DNA from: JAIBJN01 sp963775505
Lineage (GTDB): Bacteria; Actinomycetota; Thermoleophilia; Gaiellales; Gaiellaceae
Direction of reading: 5' to 3'
Assembly (NCBI GenBank): GCA_963775505.1
Contig: CAVZIL010000004.1
Span: 206,517-270,516 of the forward strand
DNA length: 64,000 bases
The notes beneath the pieces were generated by a model. It searched no databases and was not told the DNA's origin. It saw only the letters and a program-made list of their open reading frames with translations. Below are positions 1 to 8,198 of this stretch, in pieces (position 1 is the first letter of the stretch; each line of letters begins with the position of its first letter). A program made the translations under genes and the position numbers.

Positions 1-594
1 GTCAACCCCTACCCGTACCTGGTCGCCTGGCGCGCCGGCGCCGCCGGAGGCCAGCAGTCCTTCGACGGCTGGGTCTTCCCGGTCGGCGGCGGACCGGCGA
101 GCGTCTCGACCGCGCACACCCATCACGACTACCCGGCGGCCGACATCGCCGCGCCGTCCGGCGCGCCGGTCTACGCTCTTCACGACGCGGTCGTCACGCA
201 CACCTTCCCGAGCGACTCCGGGAAGTGCGGGATCGGGCTCATGCTGCGCACGACCACCGGCGAGGAGTTCCTGTACTGCCACCTCTCCTCCCTGGCCGTC
301 GGTGTCCGCAGCGGGCGGTCGCTTCAGGCCGGCCAGCTCGTCGGTCGAGTCGGCTCGACCGGAAACTCCACCGGCCCGCACCTCCATCTCCAGTTCGTCC
401 CGGCAGGGCGCTATCCGCAGGCCGAGCCCTGGTTCCAGGCCTTTGCCGGAATCGCGTTTCGGTGGCAGGACGGCGTCACGCCGCATCGGTCGGAGGCGCT
501 GGCCGGGAACGGCCTGCTGCAGGCCGCGGCGTCCGGCCAGCGCGTGGTCAGGGTGATCCGCAAGCGGGTCATCCACTTCACGACCACCGGCTAG
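1..594 (+). CDS. M23 (LytM-type) metallopeptidase, 5' end missing
   Basis: The frame is open at the left edge of the window, so the N-terminus is absent; 197 codons remain. The core is a LytM/M23 zinc peptidase fold: HHDYPAAD (residues 41-48 of the visible part) is the H-x5-D form of the first zinc motif, followed by the usual IAAPSGAPV strand, and GPHLHLQF (His127, His129) gives the HxH motif. YCHLSSL supplies the third conserved His. Such proteins cleave peptidoglycan cross-links or, if degenerate, activate amidases. It sits immediately upstream of a PASTA protein and minor pilins, so a role in opening the wall for pilus assembly is plausible but inferred. Confidence 0.85.
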   Translation, partial: VNPYPYLVAWRAGAAGGQQSFDGWVFPVGGGPASVSTAHTHHDYPAADIAAPSGAPVYALHDAVVTHTFPSDSGKCGIGLMLRTTTGEEFLYCHLSSLAVGVRSGRSLQAGQLVGRVGSTGNSTGPHLHLQFVPAGRYPQAEPWFQAFAGIAFRWQDGVTPHRSEALAGNGLLQAAASGQRVVRVIRKRVIHFTTTG

Positions 595-614
595 GCCTCA
601 TACCGGGAAGGGGC

Positions 615-642
615 TTGATCTTTCAGCTCTCGCTGCCGATTG
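615..642 (+). promoter_or_regulatory. Possible sigma-28-type promoter (weak -35)
   Basis: GCCGATTG at 635-642 matches the -10 element of FliA/WhiG-family promoters and ends 7 bases before the ATG at 650. The pentamer 15 bp upstream is TTGAT, only a partial match to the TCAAG-like box found at the better sites in this locus. Supported mainly by its position and by the other sites. Confidence 0.35.
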
Positions 643-649
643 GGACTGC

Positions 650-1558
650 ATGGCGGCCCGTCTGGCTACGCTCGCTCCGCGCCTGATCGCCCTCGTGGTG
701 ATCTGGCTGCTCGCCGCCGCCAGCTGGACGTTGGCGGCCGGCGGCCCGTCGGGCTCGAATCCGGCCACCACGACCGCCGCCGGCACCGCCGAGGCGGCTC
801 CACCGGAGGTCCTCGTCGTTCCGGACGTGAAGCAGCAGGCGTACGTCTTCGCGAAGGGCATCCTCCAGGACGCGGGCTTCGCGTGGCGGGTCAAGGGCGC
901 CGTGAAGGGCTACGCCGCCAACACGGTGGAGAGCCAGTCGCCCGCCCCCGGAACGCGCGTCGTCGACAACGGCGCGCCCCTGGTCGTCGTCACCCTGCGG
1001 CGCAGCGCCGAGTACGCCGAGCGCGGGGTGCCCGAGAACGTCTCCCCCTACGAGGGCACGCCGATCGAGCTCATGAGCGACTGGCGCCCCGAGCAGCCTC
1101 CGGCCGAGACCACTCCCGCGGCGCCGACGACCACGGCCCCGGCTCCGACCACGACCGCGCCGACCGCGACCACCACCACGGCCGAGCCGCCTCCGCCGGC
1201 CCCGGCGCCCGCTCCCAAGCCTAAGCCCGACCAGGGCGACTACCGGACTCCGGACTTCGTCGCTCCCGGCGCGCCGGGCGAGCCCGCCGACGAGATGCCG
1301 CTCCCTCAGCGCGCGAAGAAGCTCCAGCGCCGCGTCTCCGCGCTCCCCCACAGGCCCGGGGAGAACTTCGTGGGACACTGGCTCTACCAGCACGCCTGGA
1401 TCGTCACCGGCGCCGGCTTCGGCTGGCAGAACGGCGACGACGCGCTCCATATCCTCGTTCAGGTCGACCGCAGCCTGTACGCCCGCTTCGGCTTCGGCGC
1501 CAAGAGTGAGCAGGTCGCCCTGAGGATGCTCGCCTGGGTCGAGAGTCAGAAGGGCTGA
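650..1558 (+). CDS. Membrane-anchored PASTA-domain protein
   Basis: 302 residues. An N-terminal hydrophobic segment (about residues 10-30) looks like a signal anchor. Residues about 60-125 form one PASTA domain: VLVVPDVKQQ, a helix with AKGILQDAGF, then SQSPAPGTRVVDNGAPLVV. A Thr/Pro/Ala-rich linker (about 145-190) follows, then a C-terminal region of about 100 residues that I do not recognise. PASTA domains bind peptidoglycan or muropeptides. The gene lies between an M23 peptidase and minor pilin genes and starts just after a GCCGATTG promoter-like box, so it probably belongs to the pilus regulon, perhaps anchoring the machine to the wall. Confidence 0.7.
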   Translation: MAARLATLAPRLIALVVIWLLAAASWTLAAGGPSGSNPATTTAAGTAEAAPPEVLVVPDVKQQAYVFAKGILQDAGFAWRVKGAVKGYAANTVESQSPAPGTRVVDNGAPLVVVTLRRSAEYAERGVPENVSPYEGTPIELMSDWRPEQPPAETTPAAPTTTAPAPTTTAPTATTTTAEPPPPAPAPAPKPKPDQGDYRTPDFVAPGAPGEPADEMPLPQRAKKLQRRVSALPHRPGENFVGHWLYQHAWIVTGAGFGWQNGDDALHILVQVDRSLYARFGFGAKSEQVALRMLAWVESQKG

Positions 1559-1561
1559 CCT

Positions 1562-2104
1562 GTGAGACATGTGGGTAGGACGCTCCGCGGCCGGGGCGGC
1601 TACACGCTCATCGAGCTCCTCGCCGTCCTCACCATCTTCCTGATCGTCGTCACGTCGCTGACGACCCTCTTCATCTCCGGGGCCAAGGCGGAGCTGGACG
1701 CGAACCGTCGCTTCCAGGCCCAGCTCAGCGCCCGCGTCGCCTTCGACCAGATGCGGCGCGAGATCCACTGCGCGAGCTCCCTGACGTTCACGAGCGCCGC
1801 CTCCGTCACGATCACCCTGCCTCCGGGCTGCCCCAGCGCCGGGGGAACGCAGACGACAGTCGTCTACGACACCGCCTCCGCCGGCACGAACCGCTTCAAG
1901 CTGCGCAGGAAGAGGGGGAGCGCGGCCGCCGTGCCGATCGCCGACTACTTGACGACGGGCAACGTGTTCGCGTACGCCGCACCCTCGCCCACGGCGCTGG
2001 GCCGCCTGACCGTGGACATGCCGGTGAACGTGTACCCGAACGAGGCATGGAAGAAGTGGCGGCTCGTTGCCGACATTGTGCTCAGGAACACCACGCGCGC
2101 CTAA
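1562..2104 (+). CDS. Minor prepilin, PilW/GspJ-like
   Basis: 180 residues from a GTG start three bases after the previous stop. A short basic leader ends in RGRGG (residues 9-13) and is followed by YTLIELLAVLTIF: a type III prepilin signal with cleavage predicted after Gly13 and Glu at +5 of the mature protein (Glu18), then the hydrophobic pilin helix. PilD (at 5520) should process it. The C-terminal domain is beta-rich and not diagnostic; the position before a PilX-like gene suggests the PilW/PulJ class of minor pilins that prime assembly. An internal Cys pair (CASS, GCPS) may form a disulfide. Confidence 0.8.
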   Translation: MRHVGRTLRGRGGYTLIELLAVLTIFLIVVTSLTTLFISGAKAELDANRRFQAQLSARVAFDQMRREIHCASSLTFTSAASVTITLPPGCPSAGGTQTTVVYDTASAGTNRFKLRRKRGSAAAVPIADYLTTGNVFAYAAPSPTALGRLTVDMPVNVYPNEAWKKWRLVADIVLRNTTRA

Positions 2105-2110
2105 GTTTCC

Positions 2111-4046
2111 ATGCGGCTTCTCCGACGTCATCTCAGAGCCCAGGAGGGCATTACGCTGATCATGGCGATCGGCATCCTCGGCGTGCTCACGCTCACCGGG
2201 GCGACCCTCATCTACTACTCGACCGCCAATGCGCGCAGCGCGAGCGCGTCCAAGGGCCGCGAGACCGCGTACGACCTCGCCGAGGCGGGAATCGCCCAGG
2301 CGCTCTCGGTCCTCAACAGCTCGCTGAACCCGCTGACGGGGTCGCTGCTCGCCGAGACGACGCTGCAGCTCGAGGGCGGCGCTGTCACCTACTCGGGGAC
2401 GCTCTCGGGCGAGACCTGGACGATCACGTCCACGGGCACGGTGAAGAACCCCACGGGCGCCGACGAGATCACGCGGACGCTCACCCAGAACGCGCAGGTC
2501 TACGGCCTCAACAGCGGCGCAAACGTCGCCGCGTGGAATCGCTGGTACGCGGACTCGACGACGAGTTGTCTCACGATCGAGGACGTCGACATCACGATGC
2601 CGATCGCCACGCGCGGCGACCTCTGCCTGCGCGGCAGCGCCACGATCTCCGGAGCGAACACCACGGTCGAGGTCGGCGACGACGTCACGATGAGCCCGGT
2701 CACGACCTCGTCGCTCCGGAATCCGAGCGCGGCCACGGGCTGGACGAGCTCGACGAACGTCTACACGAGCAACAACTCGGACGCGAGCGCGTCGCTGGCC
2801 GCGAGTGCCCAAAGCGCGAACCTCGACGTCACGGGCTTCGGGCTCGACCTCCCGACCGGCTCGACCATCGTCGGGATCGTCGCCGAGGTCGAGCGCGCGG
2901 CGAGCAACTCGAACTCGATCGAGGACTACGACGTCTTCCTGCTCAAGGCGGGCGCGCCGTCGGGGAGCGACAAGGCATCAACGACCGACTGGACGACCAC
3001 CGACTCGACGCGGACCTACGGAACCTCGACCGACCTCTGGGGCACGACCTGGACGGAGGCGCAGGTGGAGGCGTCCAACTTCGGGCTCCGCCTGAAGGCC
3101 CGAAACCTGACGACGTCCACCCGCACCGCCTTCGTCGACCACGTCGAGATCAGGGTCTACTACTCGCCGCCGCCGACGACCACGATCGGAACGGCCGGGA
3201 CGCCGCTTGCGTCGGTGCAGGTCTCCGGCACCTGCCAGTTCTGGGCTCAGGCGCCCCACACGCCGTGCAGCTCGACCGACAAGGTCTGGGCGAACACGAT
3301 CGGCACGGCGCCGCAGAACCTGTCGAAGCCGGCTGTCGACCTCGCCTACTGGTACGGGAACGCAAAGCCCGGTCCCAATCACAACTGCACGACGGGCAGC
3401 TTCCCGGGCGGGTTCGACACGAACACGATCCTCGACAACAGCGTGCCCGGCTCCGCCGAGGTGACGCCGAACACCTCGAGCTACACGTGCCAGGTGCACG
3501 ACTCGCTGGGGAACCTCGTCGGCGAGCTTTCCTGGAACCACGTCACGCGCGTGCTCAAGATCAAGGGCACGATCTACATCGACGGCGACTTCCGCTTCGA
3601 CGACGACGGCACGGTCGCCCACTACCAGGGGCGAGGGATCATCTACGCGACGGACGACCTGGAGTTCGACGAGATCGTGTGCGCCGGCGGGTCAGGGACG
3701 ACGTCCTGCATCGACACCGGGATGCAGAACTGGGATCCGACCCAGAACATGATGATCGTGCTCGCCGGCGGCGACTCCGAGTACGACCAGGGCGCCACCC
3801 AGGCCTCGGAGGACCCGTCGGGCTTCCAGGGCCTCGATCTACGCGAACGGCGACTGCACCGTGCACGAGAACTTCCACACGAGCGGCCCGATCGTCTGCA
3901 ACCGGATCCTGCTTCCCTCGGCGTCGAACGGCTGGCCGACGTACTACGACTGGCCGCCGCTCGGATCGCTCGTCGAGGGGCAGATGTACTCCGACCCCGA
4001 GACGGCCGGCGACTTCGTCGTCGTGGCCGGCCTGCAGTCCGGGTAG
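2111..4046 (+). CDS. PilX-like large minor pilin, frameshifted near 3830
   Basis: The N-terminus (basic leader, QEG at 11-13, then ITLIMAIGILG) is a prepilin signal, but +5 is Met rather than Glu, as in some PilX/GspK-type tip pilins. The family signature AYDLAEAGIAQAL, typical of PilX/GspK N-terminal regions, follows. Most of the protein is a large beta-rich domain. The frame from 2111 runs on to 4054 but turns to Arg-rich nonsense after GFQ at 3821-3829. In the next frame (from 3831) sensible protein resumes with ASIYANGDCTV and ends at 4046. One extra G in the GGG at 3828-3830 explains this. Either a sequence error or a real truncation of the last 72 residues. Confidence 0.75.
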
Positions 4047-4058
4047 GAGAATAGCAGC

Positions 4059-5468
4059 ATGCGCGGACGGCGTAGCGTCGCGCTCCTCTGCCTGGGGCTC
4101 GTGGTCGTGGCCGTCGCAGGAACCCCCGCCGGGGCTCACATGAGCACGAACGTCAGCCACGTCTGGACGAAGCACATGAAGCCGCTCGCGCTGAAGCTCT
4201 TCTACACGAAGAGCCAGTCGGACGCGCGCTACTACACGAAGACACAGGCGGACGCCCGCTACTACACGACCTCGGCGGCCGACGCGCTCTTCGCGCTCAA
4301 GGGCGAGACCTCGGAGAGCGGGCTCCAGGCCTACTGCTCCCGGGCGAGCGCGAGCCCGCGCTCCTTCCCCGCGGAGGCATGCGGAGCGCCGCTCGTCGTC
4401 ACGCTCGACTCGACGGGGACCGTCGGCGACCACACCTCCGTGGCCATCGGCGTCGACGGGCTTCCGGTCGTCGGCTACCGGGATGCCACGGGCGGCGACC
4501 TCAACGCCGACCTGAAGATCCTGCACTGCGGCAACGAGACCTGTACGGCCGGGAACCAGGCGACGACGGTCGACGCCCCGGGAGGCGTCGGCACGGACAC
4601 GTCGCTGGCGATCGGCGCGGACGGCCTGCCGATCGTGAGCTACAAGGACGTGACGAACTTCGACCTCAAGGTCCTCCACTGCGGCAACGTCGCGTGCACG
4701 AGCGGCAACCAGGCGACCTCGGTCGACACGGGCCCCGCCAACGTCGGCTCTGACACGTCGCTCGCGATCGGCGCGGACGGGCTCCCGATCGTGAGCTACG
4801 TGGACGTCACCAACGGCGACCTCAAGGTCCTCCACTGCGGCAACGCCGACTGCACCTCGGGGAACCAGATCAACGTCGCCGACACCGGCCCCGTCGGCTC
4901 GGACACGGACACCTCGCTCGCGATCGGAGCGGACGGGGCGCCCGTGATCAGCTACTACGACTTCGACGACGGGGATCTCGTGGTCCTCCATTGCGGCGAC
5001 GCCGAATGCGGCTCCGGCAACGTCGCCACCGTGGTCGAGACCGACCAGTGGGTCGGCGACTTCAGCTCGCTGACGATCGGAACGGACGGGCTGCCCGTCG
5101 TCGGCTACCGCGACGGCACGGACGGCGACCTCAAGGTCGTCCACTGCGGCGAGGCGGCCTGCGCCACGGGCAACGTGATCACGCCCGTCGACACGACGGC
5201 CGACCCGCTCGGCTACGACACGTCGATCGCCATCGGCGCGAACGGCTTCCCCGTGGTCAGCTACTTCGACGGGGCGACGAACGACCTCAAGGTGCTGCGC
5301 TGCGGGAACGCGGCCTGCACCTCCGGGAACGAGGCCGAGGCGCTCGACACCGCCGGCAACGTCGGCCGGCACACCTCCATCGCGCTCGGCGCGGACGGCC
5401 TGCCCGTGGTGACGTACTTCGACGTCACCAACGGCGACCTCAAGCTCGCCCGCCCGGCAGTCTCGTAG
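4059..5468 (+). CDS. Secreted protein with seven-repeat predicted beta-propeller
   Basis: 469 residues with a signal peptide (about 1-26, cleavage near PAGA). Residues about 45-75 carry three copies of a YYTKxQxDARY-like element as in trimeric fibre stalks. The rest is seven tandem units of about 50 residues with the core TSLAIGADGLPIVSY, DLKVLHCGN and CTSGN. Units 1-6 each have a C-x4-C pair. Unit 7 stops after its third strand, and the segment VVTLDSTG before unit 1 resembles the missing strand. That is the closure expected of a seven-bladed propeller. It follows two minor pilin genes and precedes pilD, the setting of the tip adhesin PilY1 in other T4P systems. Function inferred. Confidence 0.65.
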   Translation: MRGRRSVALLCLGLVVVAVAGTPAGAHMSTNVSHVWTKHMKPLALKLFYTKSQSDARYYTKTQADARYYTTSAADALFALKGETSESGLQAYCSRASASPRSFPAEACGAPLVVTLDSTGTVGDHTSVAIGVDGLPVVGYRDATGGDLNADLKILHCGNETCTAGNQATTVDAPGGVGTDTSLAIGADGLPIVSYKDVTNFDLKVLHCGNVACTSGNQATSVDTGPANVGSDTSLAIGADGLPIVSYVDVTNGDLKVLHCGNADCTSGNQINVADTGPVGSDTDTSLAIGADGAPVISYYDFDDGDLVVLHCGDAECGSGNVATVVETDQWVGDFSSLTIGTDGLPVVGYRDGTDGDLKVVHCGEAACATGNVITPVDTTADPLGYDTSIAIGANGFPVVSYFDGATNDLKVLRCGNAACTSGNEAEALDTAGNVGRHTSIALGADGLPVVTYFDVTNGDLKLARPAVS

Positions 5469-5481
5469 CCCTTTCAGATTC

Positions 5482-5509
5482 TCAAGCGGGCGCCGCCGGG
5501 CGCCGATAC
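5482..5509 (+). promoter_or_regulatory. Sigma-28 (FliA/WhiG)-type promoter of pilD
   Basis: TCAAG at 5482-5486, exactly 15 bases, then GCCGATAC at 5502-5509. The ATG of pilD follows 10 bases later, so the transcript would have almost no leader. The consensus for this sigma family is TAAA-N15-GCCGATAA. Confidence 0.6.
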
Positions 5510-5519
5510 CGGTGAGGAG

Positions 5520-6278
5520 ATGAACCTCGCCCTGGCCGTCGTCGTCGTTCCGCCTGCGCTCGCCCTGGGGAGCTTCCTGAACGTCGTCGCCGCGCGGTTG
5601 CCCGAGGGCCGCTCGCTCGTGCACCCGCCATCCGCCTGCGGGGCATGCGGGGTGCAGATCGCGTGGCGGGACAACGTCCCCGTTGTCTCGTACCTGCTGC
5701 TGCGGGGGCGCTGCCGGGGCTGCGGCGCGCGCATCGGCCTCCGCTACCTCGCGGTCGAGCTCCTGACCGCGTTCCTCGTCACCGCCTGCTTCCTGTCGTT
5801 CGGTCTGACCGCCGACGCGTTCCTGGCGGCGTTCTTCTGCGCCACGCTCGTCGTCCTCTCCGCGATCGACTTCGAGCGCCGCATCCTCCCGGACAAGATC
5901 GTGCTGCCTTCCGCTGGCATCGTCCTCACTGCCCAGCTCGTCCTTCACCCGGACCAGTGGCTCGAGTGGATCCTGGCGCCGCTCGGAGCCGCCCTCTTCC
6001 TCTTCGCCGCCCTGCTCGCCTATCCAAAGGGAATGGGCATGGGCGACGTCAAGCTCTGCCTCCTCCTCGGCGCGATGCTCGGCAAGCTCGTGCTCGTCGC
6101 GCTCATGGTCGGCATGGTCTCGGCGCTCGTGCCGGCCGTCGTGCTGCTGGCCCGCCACGGCGCGGCCGCCCGCAAGATGGCGATCCCGTTCGGCCCCTTC
6201 CTCGCCTTCGGCGCCGTCGTCGCGCTCTTCTTCGGAGGCGCGCTCCTCGACGCCTACCTGAGCGGCAGCGGGCTCTAG
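5520..6278 (+). CDS. pilD: Prepilin peptidase / N-methyltransferase PilD
   Basis: 252 residues, an integral membrane aspartic protease (family A24) that cleaves prepilin leaders and methylates the new N-terminus. Visible: N-terminal GSFLNVVAARLP; two zinc pairs, Cys40-x2-Cys43 and Cys65-x2-Cys68, in the cytoplasmic loop of the methylase domain; catalytic Asp117 in AIDFERRILPD and Asp176 in GMGMGDVKL. About seven to eight hydrophobic segments. Full length for the bifunctional form. GAGGAG lies just upstream of the ATG. Its substrates in this window are the pilin-like genes at 1562, 2111, 11176 and 16024. Confidence 0.95.
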   Translation: MNLALAVVVVPPALALGSFLNVVAARLPEGRSLVHPPSACGACGVQIAWRDNVPVVSYLLLRGRCRGCGARIGLRYLAVELLTAFLVTACFLSFGLTADAFLAAFFCATLVVLSAIDFERRILPDKIVLPSAGIVLTAQLVLHPDQWLEWILAPLGAALFLFAALLAYPKGMGMGDVKLCLLLGAMLGKLVLVALMVGMVSALVPAVVLLARHGAAARKMAIPFGPFLAFGAVVALFFGGALLDAYLSGSGL

Positions 6279-6300
6279 TCTGCCCGCGTAATCCCCTCTC

Positions 6301-6328
6301 TTGGGGATCAAGCTCGCGCGGCCGATAA
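6301..6328 (+). promoter_or_regulatory. Sigma-28-type -10 element before pilB
   Basis: GCCGATAA at 6321-6328 is a perfect -10 match, ending 6 bases before the GTG start of pilB. The pentamer 15 bp upstream is TTGGG, a poor -35; a TCAAG occurs at 6307-6311 but only 9 bp away. Half-site evidence only. Confidence 0.35.
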
Positions 6329-6334
6329 CCCACT

Positions 6335-8182
6335 GTGATGGAGTTCGACGAGCTTCAACCGCTGCGACGGGGCGGCGCGGGCGACGACGAGCAAACGCCG
6401 CCGAGCGCCGAGCCCGAGTATCCGCCCGGCGCGGGAATCTCGGGCGGCGCGATCACGCAGCTCGTCGCCGACCTGATCGAGACGACCGGCCTGGTCCCCC
6501 TCGACAGGCTCTCCCTGGCGCGCTCCCGGGCGGGCACCGGGTCGCTCGCGCAGGCGATCATGGACGAGGGCCTGACGCCGAGCTCGGAGCTCCTCCTGCC
6601 CGGGCCCCGAACGGGAGCGCAGGCCGAGACCAACGAGGCGCGGGAGCTCGCCGAGCGCCACCATCTGCCGTACGTCGACCTCTCGACCGGCGTCCAGAAG
6701 CTCGCCGCCGAGTCGATCCCCGCTCACGTGCTCAAGCGGGCTGATGCGATTCCGTACCAGATCGCGGGCGACCGACTCCTCATCGCGGTCGCCGACCCCA
6801 CGAACGTCCAGGCCATCGACGAGCTGAGGCTCGCCACGCGCTACACGCTCGAGATCGGCGTCGCTCCCAGGGAGGAGATCGAGCTCGAGCTCAAGCGCCT
6901 CGAGCGGGCGTCCGAGGCGTGGGAGCGCGCCGCGCTCGTCGAGGAGGAGTTCGACCTCGCCGAGGAGGAAGAGGAGGGCGACGACCTCGAGGCGGAAGAC
7001 GGCGTCTCGGACGCCCCGCTCGTCCGCCTCGTCAACTCGATCATCCTCCAGGCGGCGGAGGACGGGGCGAGCGATATCCACTTCGACCCCCAGGACGACG
7101 CCCTCGTCGTCCGCTCGCGGGTGGACGGCGTCCTGCACGAGCTCCAGCGCATCCCCAAGCGGCTCGCGCCCGGAGTCACCACCCGACTCAAGGTGCTGGC
7201 GAAGCTCGACATCGCCGAGCGCCGGAAGCCGCAGGACGGGCGCATCTCCCTGAACGCGAAGGCGGCCGGCCGCCTCCTCGATATCCGCGTCGCCGTCCTG
7301 CCGACGGTCGAGGGCGAGGGCGTCGTCATGCGCCTCCTCGACAAGTCGAAGCGGCCGCCCACCCTGGCCGAGCTCGGCCTCTCCGACGAGATGCGGGACG
7401 TCTTCGAGGAGATCGTCGTGAAGCCGACGGGAGCGCTGCTCGTCACCGGGCCGACCGGCTCCGGTAAGTCGACGACGCTCTACGCGTCGCTCAACGAGAT
7501 CAACCGCCCCGAGATCAACATCATCACCGTCGAGGACCCGGTCGAGTACCGCCTCGCCGGCCTGAACCAGGTGCAGGTGAACCTGCGGGCGGGCATGACC
7601 TTCTCGGCGGCGCTGCGCTCGATTCTCCGCTCCGACCCCGACGTCGTCATGGTCGGGGAGATCCGCGATGCCGAGACGGCGAAGATGGCGATCGAGGCCG
7701 CCCTGACAGGTCACTTCGTCCTCTCGACGCTGCACACGAACGACGCGCCGAGCGCGCTGACGCGGCTGAACGAGATGGGCGTCGAGCCGTTCCTGACGGG
7801 CTCGGCGGTCACCGCGGTGCTGGCGCAGCGGCTCGCGAGGAAGCTCTGCACGCACTGCTGCGAGATGTACATGGCCACCCGGGAGGAGATGCTCGAGGCG
7901 CGCTTCAGCGCCGAGCAGGCCGCCTCCGCCGACGGGGTCGCCCTCTACCGCAAGCGCGGCTGCCCGCGCTGCAACCAGACTGGCTACAAGGGCCGGATCG
8001 GCATCTACCAGCTGATGGTCATGAACGAGGACATCAGCCGGCTCGCCGCGCAGCACGCGAGCCGCGAGGAGCTCGAGCGCGCCGCCCTTACGGCGGGCAT
8101 GAACACGCTCTGGGACGACGGCCTTTCCAAGGTCGTCTCCGGGCTGACCTCGCTGGAAGAGCTCGCGCGCGTTCTCGTCTAG
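6335..8182 (+). CDS. pilB: Type IV pilus extension ATPase PilB
   Basis: 615 residues; GspE/PulE-family hexameric ATPase that powers pilin addition at the inner membrane. An N-terminal GspE-N/MshEN-like domain is followed by an acidic linker (about 200-225) and the ATPase core. Walker A GPTGSGKST lies near residue 372, an Asp box near DPDVVMVGEIRD (about 435) and a His box at STLHTNDAP. A zinc-binding insert typical of PilB contains CTHCC (about 504) and CPRC before NQTGYKGRIG. Start is GTG at 6335 or the adjacent ATG at 6338. PilC (17322) is its expected platform partner. Confidence 0.95.
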   Translation: MMEFDELQPLRRGGAGDDEQTPPSAEPEYPPGAGISGGAITQLVADLIETTGLVPLDRLSLARSRAGTGSLAQAIMDEGLTPSSELLLPGPRTGAQAETNEARELAERHHLPYVDLSTGVQKLAAESIPAHVLKRADAIPYQIAGDRLLIAVADPTNVQAIDELRLATRYTLEIGVAPREEIELELKRLERASEAWERAALVEEEFDLAEEEEEGDDLEAEDGVSDAPLVRLVNSIILQAAEDGASDIHFDPQDDALVVRSRVDGVLHELQRIPKRLAPGVTTRLKVLAKLDIAERRKPQDGRISLNAKAAGRLLDIRVAVLPTVEGEGVVMRLLDKSKRPPTLAELGLSDEMRDVFEEIVVKPTGALLVTGPTGSGKSTTLYASLNEINRPEINIITVEDPVEYRLAGLNQVQVNLRAGMTFSAALRSILRSDPDVVMVGEIRDAETAKMAIEAALTGHFVLSTLHTNDAPSALTRLNEMGVEPFLTGSAVTAVLAQRLARKLCTHCCEMYMATREEMLEARFSAEQAASADGVALYRKRGCPRCNQTGYKGRIGIYQLMVMNEDISRLAAQHASREELERAALTAGMNTLWDDGLSKVVSGLTSLEELARVLV

Positions 8183-8198
8183 CGGTCGAGCTAGACGG

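Noticed and set aside
2102..2109. TAAGTTT before the PilX-like gene, resembling a sigma-28 -35
   Set aside because: It is the stop codon of the previous gene plus the spacer, with no GCCGAT box 15 bp downstream.
623..2812. A 729-codon minus-strand open frame over the PASTA and pilin genes
   Set aside because: Same GC-skew artefact; the plus-strand genes have recognisable domains and prepilin signals.
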